Positions 10,598-19,397 of a stretch of 64,000 nt of DNA are shown in pieces (positions within the stretch are counted from its first letter, which is position 1; the number at the start of each line of letters is the position of its first letter). The translations under genes were made by a program, and so were the position numbers. The DNA is from Pseudoalteromonas neustonica. GTDB taxonomy: Bacteria; Pseudomonadota; Gammaproteobacteria; Enterobacterales; Alteromonadaceae. The stretch lies in assembly GCF_001653135.1 (NCBI RefSeq), contig NZ_BDDS01000002.1, positions 434,001-498,000 on the forward strand. The letters run 5' to 3'. The notes under the pieces were generated by a model. The model did not search any database. It had not been told where the DNA came from and saw only the letters and a program-made list of their open reading frames with translations.

Positions 10598-11440
10598 ATG
10601 TTAGATAATTTAAGCGCTACAAAAGTAAATGGTGGCTGGCATAAACAGTACAGCCATATTTCCACCAGCACTCATTGCCAAATGCGTTTTGCCATTTTTT
10701 TGCCACCAGGGGCCAGCCAAACCAATAAAGTGCCTGTGTTATATTGGTTATCAGGCTTAACGTGTACTGACGAAAACTTTATGCAAAAAGCCGGTGCACT
10801 TAAAAAAGCGGCAGAGCTTGGCATAGCAATCGTTGCACCTGATACTAGCCCTCGCGGTGATAATGTCCCCGACCAAGACAGCTATGATTTTGGCCAAGGT
10901 GCAGGCTTTTACCTAAATGCGACACAGGCTCCCTATAACACGCACTACAACATGTACGATTATATTGTTCATGAATTGCCAGCGCTTGTTGAGCAGCACT
11001 TCCCCGTGACGACTAAAAAAGCCATTAGTGGTCATTCTATGGGTGGTCATGGTGCAATGGTCATTGCACTACGTAATCCAAAAAGTTACAGCAGTGTGTC
11101 AGCATTTAGCCCAATTACAAACCCAATTAATTGCCCTTGGGGACATAAAGCTTTTAGCTTGTATTTAGGTGATGATCAAATGATGTGGGCTAATTACGAC
11201 AGCTGTGAACTTATGAAAAATACGAGCAGCGATGACTTTTTACCCATGCGTGTTGATCAAGGTGATGCCGATAGCTTTTTAATCGATCAACTTAAGCCAG
11301 AAAACCTAACAGCCGTTGCTAAACAGATAAACTTTCCGCTTACACTACATATGCAGGCAGGCTATGATCATAGCTACTATTTTATAAGCAGCTTTATTGA
11401 CGAACACTTATCATTTCATCATAGTCATTTGCGTAGCTGA
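10598..11440 (+). CDS. fghA: S-formylglutathione hydrolase
   Basis: A 280-residue alpha/beta-hydrolase (esterase D family) that hydrolyses S-formylglutathione to formate and glutathione. The nucleophile elbow [10 protein letters not shown] is clear, as are the family stretches [20 protein letters not shown] and the C-terminal [19 protein letters not shown] with the catalytic His. I chose ATG 10598 ([10 protein letters not shown]), which has GAGAG just upstream, instead of a frame-open start 15 codons earlier. It is in an operon with frmA. Its last 47 bases overlap a convergent lipoprotein gene. Confidence 0.95.
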   Translation: MLDNLSATKVNGGWHKQYSHISTSTHCQMRFAIFLPPGASQTNKVPVLYWLSGLTCTDENFMQKAGALKKAAELGIAIVAPDTSPRGDNVPDQDSYDFGQGAGFYLNATQAPYNTHYNMYDYIVHELPALVEQHFPVTTKKAISGHSMGGHGAMVIALRNPKSYSSVSAFSPITNPINCPWGHKAFSLYLGDDQMMWANYDSCELMKNTSSDDFLPMRVDQGDADSFLIDQLKPENLTAVAKQINFPLTLHMQAGYDHSYYFISSFIDEHLSFHHSHLRS

Positions 11441-11783
11441 TTTTTTTATTCACATGGGGTTTTTCAATTGTAACGTCTTGGCATTCTTTAATTGTTCGAG
11501 AAATACGCCTGCAAACATTCGATGTCTGCGGTTTAATTTGATCTTTAATAAACCCCACTACAGCACTGTCTATTTGAAACCCTAACTCAGAAAAAGAAAG
11601 GGTGTTTACATCACCATCAACAATAAATGTTTTGGGTTCGGTATGCGGCCCCGATTGCGCAAGATCAGCATCATAATTCTCATCAGCTTTAGAATAAGCG
11701 GTACCATCAATTAATACACCCGCCACTGTACAGCCTGTTAGTAATTGGCATAATACCAAGGCACTAAAAATAAGTCTTAACAT
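11394..11783 (-). CDS. Small predicted lipoprotein of unknown function
   Basis: A 129-residue protein with a lipoprotein signal peptide (hydrophobic stretch [12 protein letters not shown], lipobox LTGC with Cys at about residue 18). The mature part has two cysteines in [14 protein letters not shown] that could pair. I do not recognise a family. Its 3' end runs antisense through the final 47 bases of fghA, including codons for the conserved EHL region, so the two genes constrain each other. The signal peptide supports a real gene. Localisation is predicted to be outer membrane because residue +2 after Cys is Thr, not Asp. Confidence 0.7.
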   Translation of the reverse strand: MLRLIFSALVLCQLLTGCTVAGVLIDGTAYSKADENYDADLAQSGPHTEPKTFIVDGDVNTLSFSELGFQIDSAVVGFIKDQIKPQTSNVCRRISRTIKECQDVTIEKPHVNKKISYANDYDEMISVRQ

Positions 11784-11946
11784 AATACAAACAACCTTCT
11801 ATAAATTTAAACTCCATCTGACATGACTATAAACGAATTAAGTAAAAACACTGTTAAAAACTGTAAGAGGAATTAATTAATTGAATATGCTATACTTTCG
11901 TCGAAATTTTATTTCTATGTACACTCAATAATTCCGGGGAATATCA

Positions 11947-13929
11947 ATGTCCACCACAGAAGAAAAATCCAAACTCAATCCACCTGTATTTTACACAGCC
12001 TCCGCGCTGATTATTATGCTCGTGCTATTTACTGCATTAGCCCCACAAAGTGCTGATGTCTTTTTTAACGGCTTACAAAGTGTCATTGTGCAAAATGCCA
12101 GTTGGTTCTATGTACTTACCGTTGCCATTATTTTGATCACCGTCGTTTTTTTAGGCTTGTCGCGTTACGGTAACATTAAACTTGGCCCTGATCATTCAAC
12201 ACCTGACTACAACCACATGACTTGGTTTTCTATGCTCTTTAGTGCGGGTATGGGGATAGGCCTGATGTTTTTTGGCGTAGCCGAACCTGTGATGCACTAT
12301 ATGAATCCACCTACAGGTGATGCTGCGACTGTTGAAGCTGCACGTGAAGCGATGAAAATCACCTTCTTCCATTGGGGATTACATGCATGGGGAATTTATG
12401 CGATTGTCGCATTAATATTAGCTTTTTTTAGCTACCGACATGGCCTGCCATTAACTCTGCGCTCTGCGCTATACCCCCTTATTGGCGATAAAATATATGG
12501 TCCGATCGGCCATGCGGTTGATATTTTTGCCGTTATAGGTACCGTGTTTGGTGTTGCAACATCCTTAGGCTATGGCGTATTACAGGTAAACTCCGGACTC
12601 AATTACTTATTTGATGTCCCTGTAGGCATTGTTACCCAAGTCATTCTTATTGCCGCAGTCACCGGTTTGGCAATTGTCTCTGTCACAACCGGCCTTGATA
12701 AAGGTATTCGCCGTTTGTCAGAGCTAAACATGGGCCTTGCGGTCATCATGTTGCTATTTGTATTGATACTTGGTCCTACTGTTTATCTGTTACAAGCTTT
12801 TGTGCAAAACGTGGGATCTTATGCTTCAGATATAGTCAGTCATACTTTTAACTTATTTGCCTACGAAAAAACTGAATGGATGGGCGGCTGGACTATTTTA
12901 TATTGGGGTTGGTGGATGTCTTGGGCACCGTTTGTTGGCTTGTTTATAGCCCGAGTTTCCCGTGGTCGTACAATCCGTGAATTTGTTATGGGTGTACTCT
13001 TTATTCCAACTGGCTTTACCCTTATGTGGATGACATTCTTTGGAAACTCAGCCATTGATTTGATCATGAATCAAGGCGTTGCCAGTTTAGGTGAAGCGGT
13101 TTCAAAAGATGTTGCGATTTCTATTTTTGCATTTTTAGAAAACTTCCCAATGTCAGGAATTTTATCATTCATTGCCACTTGTATGGTTATTGTATTTTTT
13201 GTTACATCGTCTGACTCAGGCTCAATGGTGGTCGACATGTTATGTTCAAATGGTAAAGACAACACACCTATGTGGCAGCGTATTTATTGGGCTGGTGGCG
13301 AAGGTGTTGTTGCTGCCGTCTTGCTCATGGTTGGCGGTTTAGGTGCTCTTCAAACCATGACTATAGCCAGTGCCCTGCCCTTTGCGGTTGTACTGCTAAT
13401 AGCGACGTATGGCTTGATAAAAGCATTACGGGTAGACATTGCTAAACGTGAAAGTTTACAAATGAACATAGCCCCTATAGCCCCCACTTTACCAGGCAGC
13501 GAAGGTGCAAGTTGGCAAGAGCGACTAAATAATATTGTTGATTTTCCTAACAAAGCCAATGTAAACCGTTTCGTTAAATCAATTGCGTTACCGGCAATGG
13601 AAAATGTCTCTAAAGAGCTTAAAACACATAGTCTTGATGTTGAAATTGACTTAGAGCAACTTGAACGCGGGCATGTTAGTTTAAAAGTATTGCTTGGCGA
13701 GGAAATTGACTTTTTATACGAAGTTAAACGCCGATCATATGAAAAACCATCTTATACACAAGATGAAGATGAAGATGACGACAGTGATAATAATTACTAT
13801 CGAGCAGAAGTTCATTTACGTGAAGGCGGTCAAGATTACGATGTTATGGGCTGGTCTAAAGAAGCTGTGATCAATGATATTATCGATCAATATCATAAAC
13901 ATATGCACTTTTTACATACTCTTCGCTAA
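11947..13929 (+). CDS. BCCT family betaine/choline/carnitine transporter
   Basis: A 660-residue inner-membrane transporter with twelve predicted helices. Diagnostic motifs are GMGIGLMFFGVAEPVMHY and the Trp-rich ILYWGWWMSWAPFVGLFIA followed by RVSRGRTIREF. The C-terminal cytoplasmic tail (about residues 510-660) is long and acidic (DEDEDDDSDNN), as in BetT-like members that sense osmotic stress. Such carriers import glycine betaine or choline with sodium or protons; the substrate here is not determinable. A GGGGAA ribosome site precedes the ATG. It appears monocistronic. Confidence 0.93.
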   Translation: MSTTEEKSKLNPPVFYTASALIIMLVLFTALAPQSADVFFNGLQSVIVQNASWFYVLTVAIILITVVFLGLSRYGNIKLGPDHSTPDYNHMTWFSMLFSAGMGIGLMFFGVAEPVMHYMNPPTGDAATVEAAREAMKITFFHWGLHAWGIYAIVALILAFFSYRHGLPLTLRSALYPLIGDKIYGPIGHAVDIFAVIGTVFGVATSLGYGVLQVNSGLNYLFDVPVGIVTQVILIAAVTGLAIVSVTTGLDKGIRRLSELNMGLAVIMLLFVLILGPTVYLLQAFVQNVGSYASDIVSHTFNLFAYEKTEWMGGWTILYWGWWMSWAPFVGLFIARVSRGRTIREFVMGVLFIPTGFTLMWMTFFGNSAIDLIMNQGVASLGEAVSKDVAISIFAFLENFPMSGILSFIATCMVIVFFVTSSDSGSMVVDMLCSNGKDNTPMWQRIYWAGGEGVVAAVLLMVGGLGALQTMTIASALPFAVVLLIATYGLIKALRVDIAKRESLQMNIAPIAPTLPGSEGASWQERLNNIVDFPNKANVNRFVKSIALPAMENVSKELKTHSLDVEIDLEQLERGHVSLKVLLGEEIDFLYEVKRRSYEKPSYTQDEDEDDDSDNNYYRAEVHLREGGQDYDVMGWSKEAVINDIIDQYHKHMHFLHTLR

Positions 13930-13945
13930 CCTCTAATAGTGCTTT

Positions 13946-14015
13946 ATACCAATCAGCGTAGATATGGGGTCTATTTAATTCGTTAAATTGTTCAAATATT
14001 TATGTAGATTGGTAT
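13946..14015. repeat. Small inverted-repeat element with ATACCAATC / GATTGGTAT ends
   Basis: Nine-base inverted ends ATACCAATC and GATTGGTAT bound a 70-bp element whose centre holds a second small hairpin (tttaa-ttcg-ttaaa). This resembles the short palindromic intergenic repeats scattered through Alteromonadales genomes. No second copy was noticed by eye in this window, so its repeat nature is inference. Confidence 0.4.
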
Positions 14016-14017
14016 TC

Positions 14018-14052
14018 ATGTTACAGGAGTAGCTTGCTTGTTCCTGTAACAT
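14018..14052 (+). terminator. Terminator-like hairpin downstream of the BCCT gene
   Basis: A perfect 11-bp stem, ATGTTACAGGA / TCCTGTAACAT, with a 13-base loop, 89 bases past the BCCT stop and followed by a T-rich stretch (tttttgatttta). Likely transcription end for the transporter. Confidence 0.5.
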
Positions 14053-14251
14053 TTATAGGTTTTTGATTTTATTTTATATTCAACAGCAGTCCTACCCAAT
14101 AAGTAATATCCCCTCGCTAGTCTGTAAATATTACCTTGCTCAAATCCGTAGTAAATAATTAAAATATTGTAAGTAATTAATAATAAATGTTTTTATATTT
14201 GGTTCGTTCTTTGCTTACTCTATCAAGGGCTAAGATTAGATAGGATCAAAG

Positions 14252-14668
14252 ATGGAACTCAACTTACAATGGCATGAAATAATCGATAACCTAATCCATT
14301 TAGGGATCGCCTACATGCTGGCATTACCTATGGCGTTCGACCGAGAGCGCTCAAATCATGGTGCAGGCCTGCGCACTTTTCCACTTGTTGCTGTCGCATC
14401 TTGTGGTTACGCTTTAGTTGGTATGTCTGTGCTTACTTCAACCGAAGCTGAGTCTAAAGTTCTCGAAGGTATAATTACCGGGATTGGCTTTATTGGCGGT
14501 GGAGCCATTTTAAAAAATAAAAATTCGACCTACGGCACAGCAACCGCCGCAAGCATATGGAATATGGGGTTAATTGGTATAGCTGTTGCATTTAGCCGTT
14601 ACGAAATTGCCTTACTAATGGCTATTATCAACTTTATAACCCTGCGTTATGTAAAAAGATTAAAGTAA
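14252..14668 (+). CDS. MgtC/SapB family membrane protein
   Basis: A 138-residue protein with four or five membrane helices, matching the MgtC N-terminal membrane domain. The RERSNHGAGLRTFPLVAVAS motif and GFIGGGAILKN with TAASIW are characteristic. It lacks the C-terminal ACT-like domain of full MgtC (about 230 residues), so it is the short SapB/YhiD-like form. MgtC proteins are linked to magnesium limitation and control of F-ATPase, but this short group's role is not settled. It appears monocistronic. Confidence 0.88.
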   Translation: MELNLQWHEIIDNLIHLGIAYMLALPMAFDRERSNHGAGLRTFPLVAVASCGYALVGMSVLTSTEAESKVLEGIITGIGFIGGGAILKNKNSTYGTATAASIWNMGLIGIAVAFSRYEIALLMAIINFITLRYVKRLK

Positions 14669-14843
14669 CAATGTTTATTTTTGTTGATATTATTTGCCAT
14701 CTATTTAGATTTTAATAATGCATTTTATCTTTTAGTTGGTATAGACTTGCTTGGAAAATATAAATATTTATTGATTGTTGTGTTCTTTGTAAAAAAAGAG
14801 ACGCTCACAAGTTTAGTTAAACGCAAGAACCGCCTATAAAGTA

Positions 14844-14888
14844 AATACAGTCAATACAGTCAATACAGTCAATACAGTCAATACAGTC
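14844..14888. repeat. Tandem repeat, 9-bp unit, five perfect copies
   Basis: The unit AATACAGTC repeats five times without change, followed by a partial sixth unit (AATAG). Perfect copies of a non-triplet unit outside genes indicate recent slippage, so copy number probably varies among strains. Confidence 0.9.
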
Positions 14889-15014
14889 AATAGTGTAATT
14901 GAATAGCCATTTTATGAAAGCCTGATTTTTCTGACGGATAATATCCATCGTAATACAAGTTTAACCAACAAATAGAGCAACTTATTTCAAGTTAAATTCT
15001 AGGCTAAAAAATAA

Positions 15015-15036
15015 AAAGGCCGCAAATGCGACCTTT
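15015..15036 (-). terminator. Rho-independent terminator of the amidohydrolase operon
   Basis: AAAGG-c-CGCA-aa-TGCG-a-CCTTT pairs into a stem with one internal mismatch. Read on the minus strand it is followed by TTTTTATTTTTT, immediately after the stop of the second amidohydrolase. Confidence 0.8.
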
Positions 15037-15058
15037 CTATATAAAACGAACAAGCAGA

Positions 15059-16300
15059 TTATTTTGTATAAGCGCGCGGCATCTCAGATTCTGCCATATA
15101 ACGGTCACGTAACTTATCTTGGCGAGACTCGGTTGTTACCTCTTCGCCATTAATAAACATTTTTGTAACATGGCTGCTTAGTTCAAATGGGTCGTTATTC
15201 CACATTACTAAATCAGCGGCTTTACCCACTGCAACACGGCCAGCATTGATACCAAACACATCAGCAACATTCGCTGTGATGGCATGTAATGCGCCTTGTT
15301 GGCTCATCCCGTAAGAAACTGCGTTGCCTGCATCAAAACGAAGCTGATAAACATTGTGGCTGCCATCACCTGCGATAGCAAAAATAACTTTAACACCCGC
15401 TTTTTCAAGCTCGCCTGCGTTATTTAGATTCGCATGGAGTGAATCAAAGCTGCCAGGTAAGTTATCCATTGCACTGATAATAACAGGTACGTTTGCTTCA
15501 GCTAATTGTGCTTTAACTACCACAGCATCTTGTGCGCCAGAGATCACCAAGTTAAGTTTAAATTGCTGTTTTACTTTGAGCAGCTCAAGAATGTCAGACG
15601 CACGTGATGCACTTACAAGTAATGGCATTTCACCTGCTAACACTTTAGTAAGCACTTTATCTTCTGTACTTGGTTTAGCGTCGTCTTTTTTATCTTTTTT
15701 GCTGGCTTTTTGCTGATGTGCTTCAAACTTATCGATTAAGTTTTTAAGCGACATTGCACGAGAGCCTTTACGCTGCTCACCTAGATTAACCACAAGTGCT
15801 GCATGTGTTTGCTTAACGCTATCAAATTCACCACTTAAATCAACTACGCTTGCTAAACCTGCAAAGATGCTATCGCCACCATGCGGTGTGATCACATCAC
15901 GTGTTATACCGCCTTTACGTGCGTAAGGGATCAAGCTACTGCGTGGATTAAAAGCCAAGCTTGGGTCAAAGTCGATCCCTGCTTTATCATCACCAGCATC
16001 ACGCGAGCCTGCCACAGCGCCCACTTCAACTAAACCTAGCTGGTTCATGCTACCGATAAAGCCGGCAGTTACAATTTGGCCTTTCGCATCAATGATGGTA
16101 TCTGCTTCAACTTTTGTTGGATTGATGGCAATAATTTTGCCCTCATCCATTATAATACTCGCGCCTTGTAAAATACCTTGCTCTGTTGAGGTATGCACAG
16201 TTGCGTTGATGATAGCCACTGACTCGGCGTTAACGCCAGTACTTGCTAATAAACCAGCAGCAACTAGCGAGAGCGCAAATGAATGTGTTATTTTTGTCAT
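15059..16300 (-). CDS. Secreted amidohydrolase-family protein lacking the HxH motif
   Basis: A 413-residue protein with a signal peptide (cleavage near GVNA at residue 25). The amidohydrolase-family beta-sandwich ends are clear: IINATVHT and IMDEGKIIAI near the N-terminus, and GRVAVGKAADLVMWNNDPFE near the C-terminus. The metal-binding PGxIDxHxH is replaced by TAGFIGSMNQLGL, so the canonical metal site is missing. A Lys-rich insertion (KASKKDKKDDAK) lies mid-protein. It is 12 bases behind a full amidohydrolase gene and probably co-expressed. Either it has a different chemistry or it is a non-catalytic partner; this is inference. Confidence 0.85.
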   Translation of the reverse strand: MTKITHSFALSLVAAGLLASTGVNAESVAIINATVHTSTEQGILQGASIIMDEGKIIAINPTKVEADTIIDAKGQIVTAGFIGSMNQLGLVEVGAVAGSRDAGDDKAGIDFDPSLAFNPRSSLIPYARKGGITRDVITPHGGDSIFAGLASVVDLSGEFDSVKQTHAALVVNLGEQRKGSRAMSLKNLIDKFEAHQQKASKKDKKDDAKPSTEDKVLTKVLAGEMPLLVSASRASDILELLKVKQQFKLNLVISGAQDAVVVKAQLAEANVPVIISAMDNLPGSFDSLHANLNNAGELEKAGVKVIFAIAGDGSHNVYQLRFDAGNAVSYGMSQQGALHAITANVADVFGINAGRVAVGKAADLVMWNNDPFELSSHVTKMFINGEEVTTESRQDKLRDRYMAESEMPRAYTK

Positions 16301-16312
16301 TCTAGTTACTCC

Positions 16313-17698
16313 TTATTTTTGACCTAACATAAAATCGCTTTGTGCTTGGTAAGCATCGTCATGGCGATCATATACTTTTGCACCATCTACAAATACTTGC
16401 TCAGCTTTTGCATACACACTAAAAGGATTCTGATTCCAAATTACCACATCACCTTGCTTACCCGCTTCTAGTGAGCCTGTTTTATCAGCTATACCTAATG
16501 ATTTAGCGGCATTTGAAGTGATCCACTTAATCGCATGCTCTTCAGATATATTAAAACCATTGTCATTAGCGCGGAACATCACCTTGCCAGCTTCTTGGTT
16601 TAAACGCTGAATTGTCGTGTCTGAATCTGAGTGAACTACTGCACATGAATTTTTCACGGCATCAACGATAGCAACGTTTTCTTGAACCATGTCGTAAGCT
16701 TCCATTTTAAAGCCCCACCAATCAGGCCAAAGTGCTGCACACGAACCATTATCAGCTAACATATCTGCAATTTTATATGCTTCAATACCATGGTGGAATG
16801 TGCCTGCGTGGTAACCAAACTCTTTAGAAAGATCAATCATCATTGCCATTTCTTCGGCTTTGTAACAATGATTATGGATCATTACTTCGCCTTCTAGCAC
16901 GCCACGTAACGTATCAAATTTAATATCACGATGCGGTACTTCAGGGTTTTTACCCGCAGCGTAATCACTGTCATATTTATCCCACTCACGCTTATATTCA
17001 GCAGCGTCAATCCAGGCTGTACGGTAGCCTGCCATATTTCCCATACGTGTTGATGGTAAAATGCCTTTGCGACCATATACGCGTTTAGGGTTTTCACCAC
17101 ACGCCATTTTTAAACCATAAGGTGCATCTGGGAACTTCATGCTTTGCATAGTATGCGCTGGCACATTTTTTAAAGTAACGCCACGCCCGCCAAATAAGTT
17201 GGCAGAACCAGGCAGGATTTGTAATGACGTAATACCACCTTCACGCGCACGATTAAAGCCTGGATCTTGTGGCCAAACAGAATGTTCGACCCAGACCTCA
17301 GCTGTATTTGGGCTGGTCATTTCATTACCATCTTGGTGTGATTCAACAGATGGATTTGGGTACGCACCTAAATGCGAATGTACATCAATAAGACCTGGTG
17401 TAACCCATTTGCCTTGTGCATCAATTGTATTATCAACTTGTACTGTTAAATCTTTACCAACTTGTTGTACTTTCCCATCAATAAGTAATACATCAGCTTC
17501 TTCTAAACGCTCACCCGTACCAGTTAATACGGTCGCATTAGTAATTAAGGTGCTTGTTGATTTAAGTGCTTGATATGTACTTGGATAAGGATTTTTATTA
17601 ATTGTAACTTTTTCATCTTGTGGTCCGCTGTCTTGGCAACCGGCTAACGCCACACCAAGAGCAACAACCAACAATGAAGGAGCAAATTTTTGCATCAT
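16313..17698 (-). CDS. Lipoprotein amidohydrolase (imidazolonepropionase-like)
   Basis: A 461-residue protein with a lipoprotein signal (VALGVALAGC, Cys at about residue 21). It has the canonical amidohydrolase metal motif in TPGLIDVHSHLGAYP, a further His pair in MIHNHCYKAEEM, a conserved HSDSDTTIQR (probable metal Asp region) and the C-terminal GSLEAGKQGDVVIWNQNPF. Such secreted enzymes hydrolyse C-N bonds, often in peptides or cyclic amides; the substrate here is unknown. It is first in a two-gene operon with the HxH-less paralogue 12 bases downstream. Confidence 0.88.
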   Translation of the reverse strand: MMQKFAPSLLVVALGVALAGCQDSGPQDEKVTINKNPYPSTYQALKSTSTLITNATVLTGTGERLEEADVLLIDGKVQQVGKDLTVQVDNTIDAQGKWVTPGLIDVHSHLGAYPNPSVESHQDGNEMTSPNTAEVWVEHSVWPQDPGFNRAREGGITSLQILPGSANLFGGRGVTLKNVPAHTMQSMKFPDAPYGLKMACGENPKRVYGRKGILPSTRMGNMAGYRTAWIDAAEYKREWDKYDSDYAAGKNPEVPHRDIKFDTLRGVLEGEVMIHNHCYKAEEMAMMIDLSKEFGYHAGTFHHGIEAYKIADMLADNGSCAALWPDWWGFKMEAYDMVQENVAIVDAVKNSCAVVHSDSDTTIQRLNQEAGKVMFRANDNGFNISEEHAIKWITSNAAKSLGIADKTGSLEAGKQGDVVIWNQNPFSVYAKAEQVFVDGAKVYDRHDDAYQAQSDFMLGQK

Positions 17699-17813
17699 GT
17701 TTATCTCTGTTGTTTTTTTATTACTTTATATAAATACACGCAATAAAGCCAAAAAATAAGCTAGAGCCTCATTTATATAAGATGAATGTAAGCAACTAAA
17801 TGTTTAAATAATA

Positions 17814-18599
17814 TTATTTCTTAATATAGTTGATATACAGTTTCTCCAATGCACCTTCTGTCGTTAAGCTTGGATCTTTAGTTATAAAGTGCTTTACGGT
17901 TCGCGTGACAAAGTCTGAATTTTGTTTATGTAATTTAGAAAAATCTTTAATTAAGCAATTACCATCTTTTGCTGCTGTGACTTTATCGTGACGATGACGG
18001 TACTGACTCAGCGCTTTATTAAAGTCACCTTGGTAATCTTCGACCAAAATTTTATAAAAATCACTTTTTTGTACTTTTAAGTTGCTTATGCAGTAATTTA
18101 AAGCTTCTTTGAAATCGTAAAAAACGAGTCCTTCAACATCAAACTCTGCGGTTTTTTCACGTACCGTTACTTTAGCTTCCTCTGTGGCATAACTGAAGCC
18201 GCCAAACGCAAGACGCTCTGCGGCTTCTGCACCGAGCTTCATACCGGCTTTAATACTGTGCGCAAATTCATCACTCATATCGCCAAGTTCATTTTCATGC
18301 CACATGTTATACACTCGCAACGGCTTTGCGTATTTAGTGCCGAGTTTACTTTTTAGCTTAGTAAAACGCTCATCAATCGTCATTAAACGTTCATTATGTA
18401 ATATTGCATGACACTCATAACACGCTGCAATAGTTATAAAGTCAGCTTCTTCGCCTAAGTCGATAATACTTTGAAGCATATGCAATGGCGGGCAATGATC
18501 GCGCTCTGTTGCTTCACAGCCACAATAAAAGCAACGATTAAAATTATGCTGCTCACAAGCATATGCTTGCTGGTAATAACTCGCCAATGTTTTACTCAC
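17814..18599 (-). CDS. HNH-endonuclease-like zinc protein of unknown function
   Basis: A 261-residue protein whose first 75 residues carry paired cysteines and histidines: CFYCGCEATERDHCPPLH, then CYECHAILHN. This spacing resembles an HNH nuclease fold with a structural zinc, the DH pair being the candidate catalytic site. The C-terminal 185 residues are helical and charged with no recognised family. There is no signal peptide. It stands alone between the amidohydrolase operon and a 350-base gap. Nuclease activity is inference from the motif only. Confidence 0.6.
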   Translation of the reverse strand: MSKTLASYYQQAYACEQHNFNRCFYCGCEATERDHCPPLHMLQSIIDLGEEADFITIAACYECHAILHNERLMTIDERFTKLKSKLGTKYAKPLRVYNMWHENELGDMSDEFAHSIKAGMKLGAEAAERLAFGGFSYATEEAKVTVREKTAEFDVEGLVFYDFKEALNYCISNLKVQKSDFYKILVEDYQGDFNKALSQYRHRHDKVTAAKDGNCLIKDFSKLHKQNSDFVTRTVKHFITKDPSLTTEGALEKLYINYIKK

Positions 18600-18954
18600 A
18601 GTGTCTCCTAATAGACCGATATCTTTATAATCATGGCGATCATAACAGGGTTTTAAAATATGTCAGTATTACAGCACGATAAAGTGCATTTACTCTAAAG
18701 TAAATGGTGTGTAAAACCAATGAAAACAGATTGAAAACCAACCAACATCAATAAAAAAGTTAAAAAATAATTCTAGTTAAATATGTCAAAAAACACATAT
18801 TAAACATCTTATTTTCATGCGCTTAGATATTAATACACACATCCACATACCGTGTTACATTTTGTCGATTTTCATTTACAGCATTATTAAAAAATTTAGC
18901 CAATAATGAACTCGTCAACAAGATAACTTATATCAAAAACACTGGAGAATGATG
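18600..18954. other. 355-base intergenic region upstream of the DUF3718 gene
   Basis: AT-rich, no gene seen. It includes the promoters for the two divergent flanking genes and a short palindrome at 18687-18706. Confidence 0.6.
18687..18706. promoter_or_regulatory. Palindrome CATTTACT-ctaa-AGTAAATG
   Basis: Perfect 8-bp arms around a 4-base spacer, lying between two divergent genes and closer to the HNH-like gene (about 88 bases before its start). It could be an operator. No second copy was seen. Confidence 0.35.
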
Positions 18955-19320
18955 ATGAATACTTTAACAACCACATTATGTACTACATTACTTTTAGGCA
19001 CAGCAGCACTTACATCAACTAACACTGAGGCTGCGCAATTTGTTGCAGCGGATAACAGCCCTGGTACACAAATTTGTATGGCAGTAGCGTCAAATAAACC
19101 AATAAAGCTCTCAATGGCGATGAGAGAGTTACGCGTAAGTAAAAAAGTAGCCACTGATAAACTAAGCTGTAACAACATGAGCATGGAAAATTTTGCAGGT
19201 ACTTATGGCTTTAATAGAACAGCAAAACTCTTAAATTTAAAAGCTGAAACAAATACATCAATACAAGATTTAGCTAAACTAGATCAACAAACAATTATGG
19301 TTGTTGCAGGTTCAAAATAA
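18955..19320 (+). CDS. DUF3718 family exported protein
   Basis: About 121 residues with a signal peptide (TLTTTLCTTLLLGTAALTS, probable cleavage near TEA-A). The mature part, with CMAVASNKP and KLSCNNMSMENFA, fits DUF3718 proteins of Alteromonadales; the two cysteines may form a disulfide. Three consecutive ATG codons occur at 18949, 18952 and 18955. The GGAG at 18944-18947 has proper spacing (7 bases) only for the third, so I use it. Function unknown; it probably acts in the periplasm. Confidence 0.75.
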   Translation: MNTLTTTLCTTLLLGTAALTSTNTEAAQFVAADNSPGTQICMAVASNKPIKLSMAMRELRVSKKVATDKLSCNNMSMENFAGTYGFNRTAKLLNLKAETNTSIQDLAKLDQQTIMVVAGSK

Positions 19321-19334
19321 TATGCGTTACTTTA

Positions 19335-19365
19335 TTTAAGCAGGCGAGTTGTTGGCCTGCTTAAA
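19335..19365. terminator. Bidirectional terminator between the DUF3718 and DUF445 genes
   Basis: TTTAAGCAGGC / GCCTGCTTAAA, an 11-bp perfect stem with a 9-base loop, midway between two convergent genes, with short A/T tracts on both sides. Confidence 0.75.
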
Positions 19366-19397
19366 AATTTGCATATGTTTAATACGTTTAAATTACA

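Larger units (their letters stand above)
13930..14251. other. 322-base intergenic region between the BCCT gene and the mgtC-like gene
   Basis: No gene seen. It contains two inverted repeats, listed separately (13946-14015 and 14018-14052), then an AT-rich stretch that probably holds the promoter of the mgtC-like gene. Confidence 0.6.
14669..15058. other. 390-base intergenic region with a tandem repeat
   Basis: No gene seen. It contains five copies of a 9-bp tandem repeat (14844-14888) and the minus-strand terminator of the amidohydrolase operon (15015-15036). The remainder is AT-rich without recognisable structure. Confidence 0.6.
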
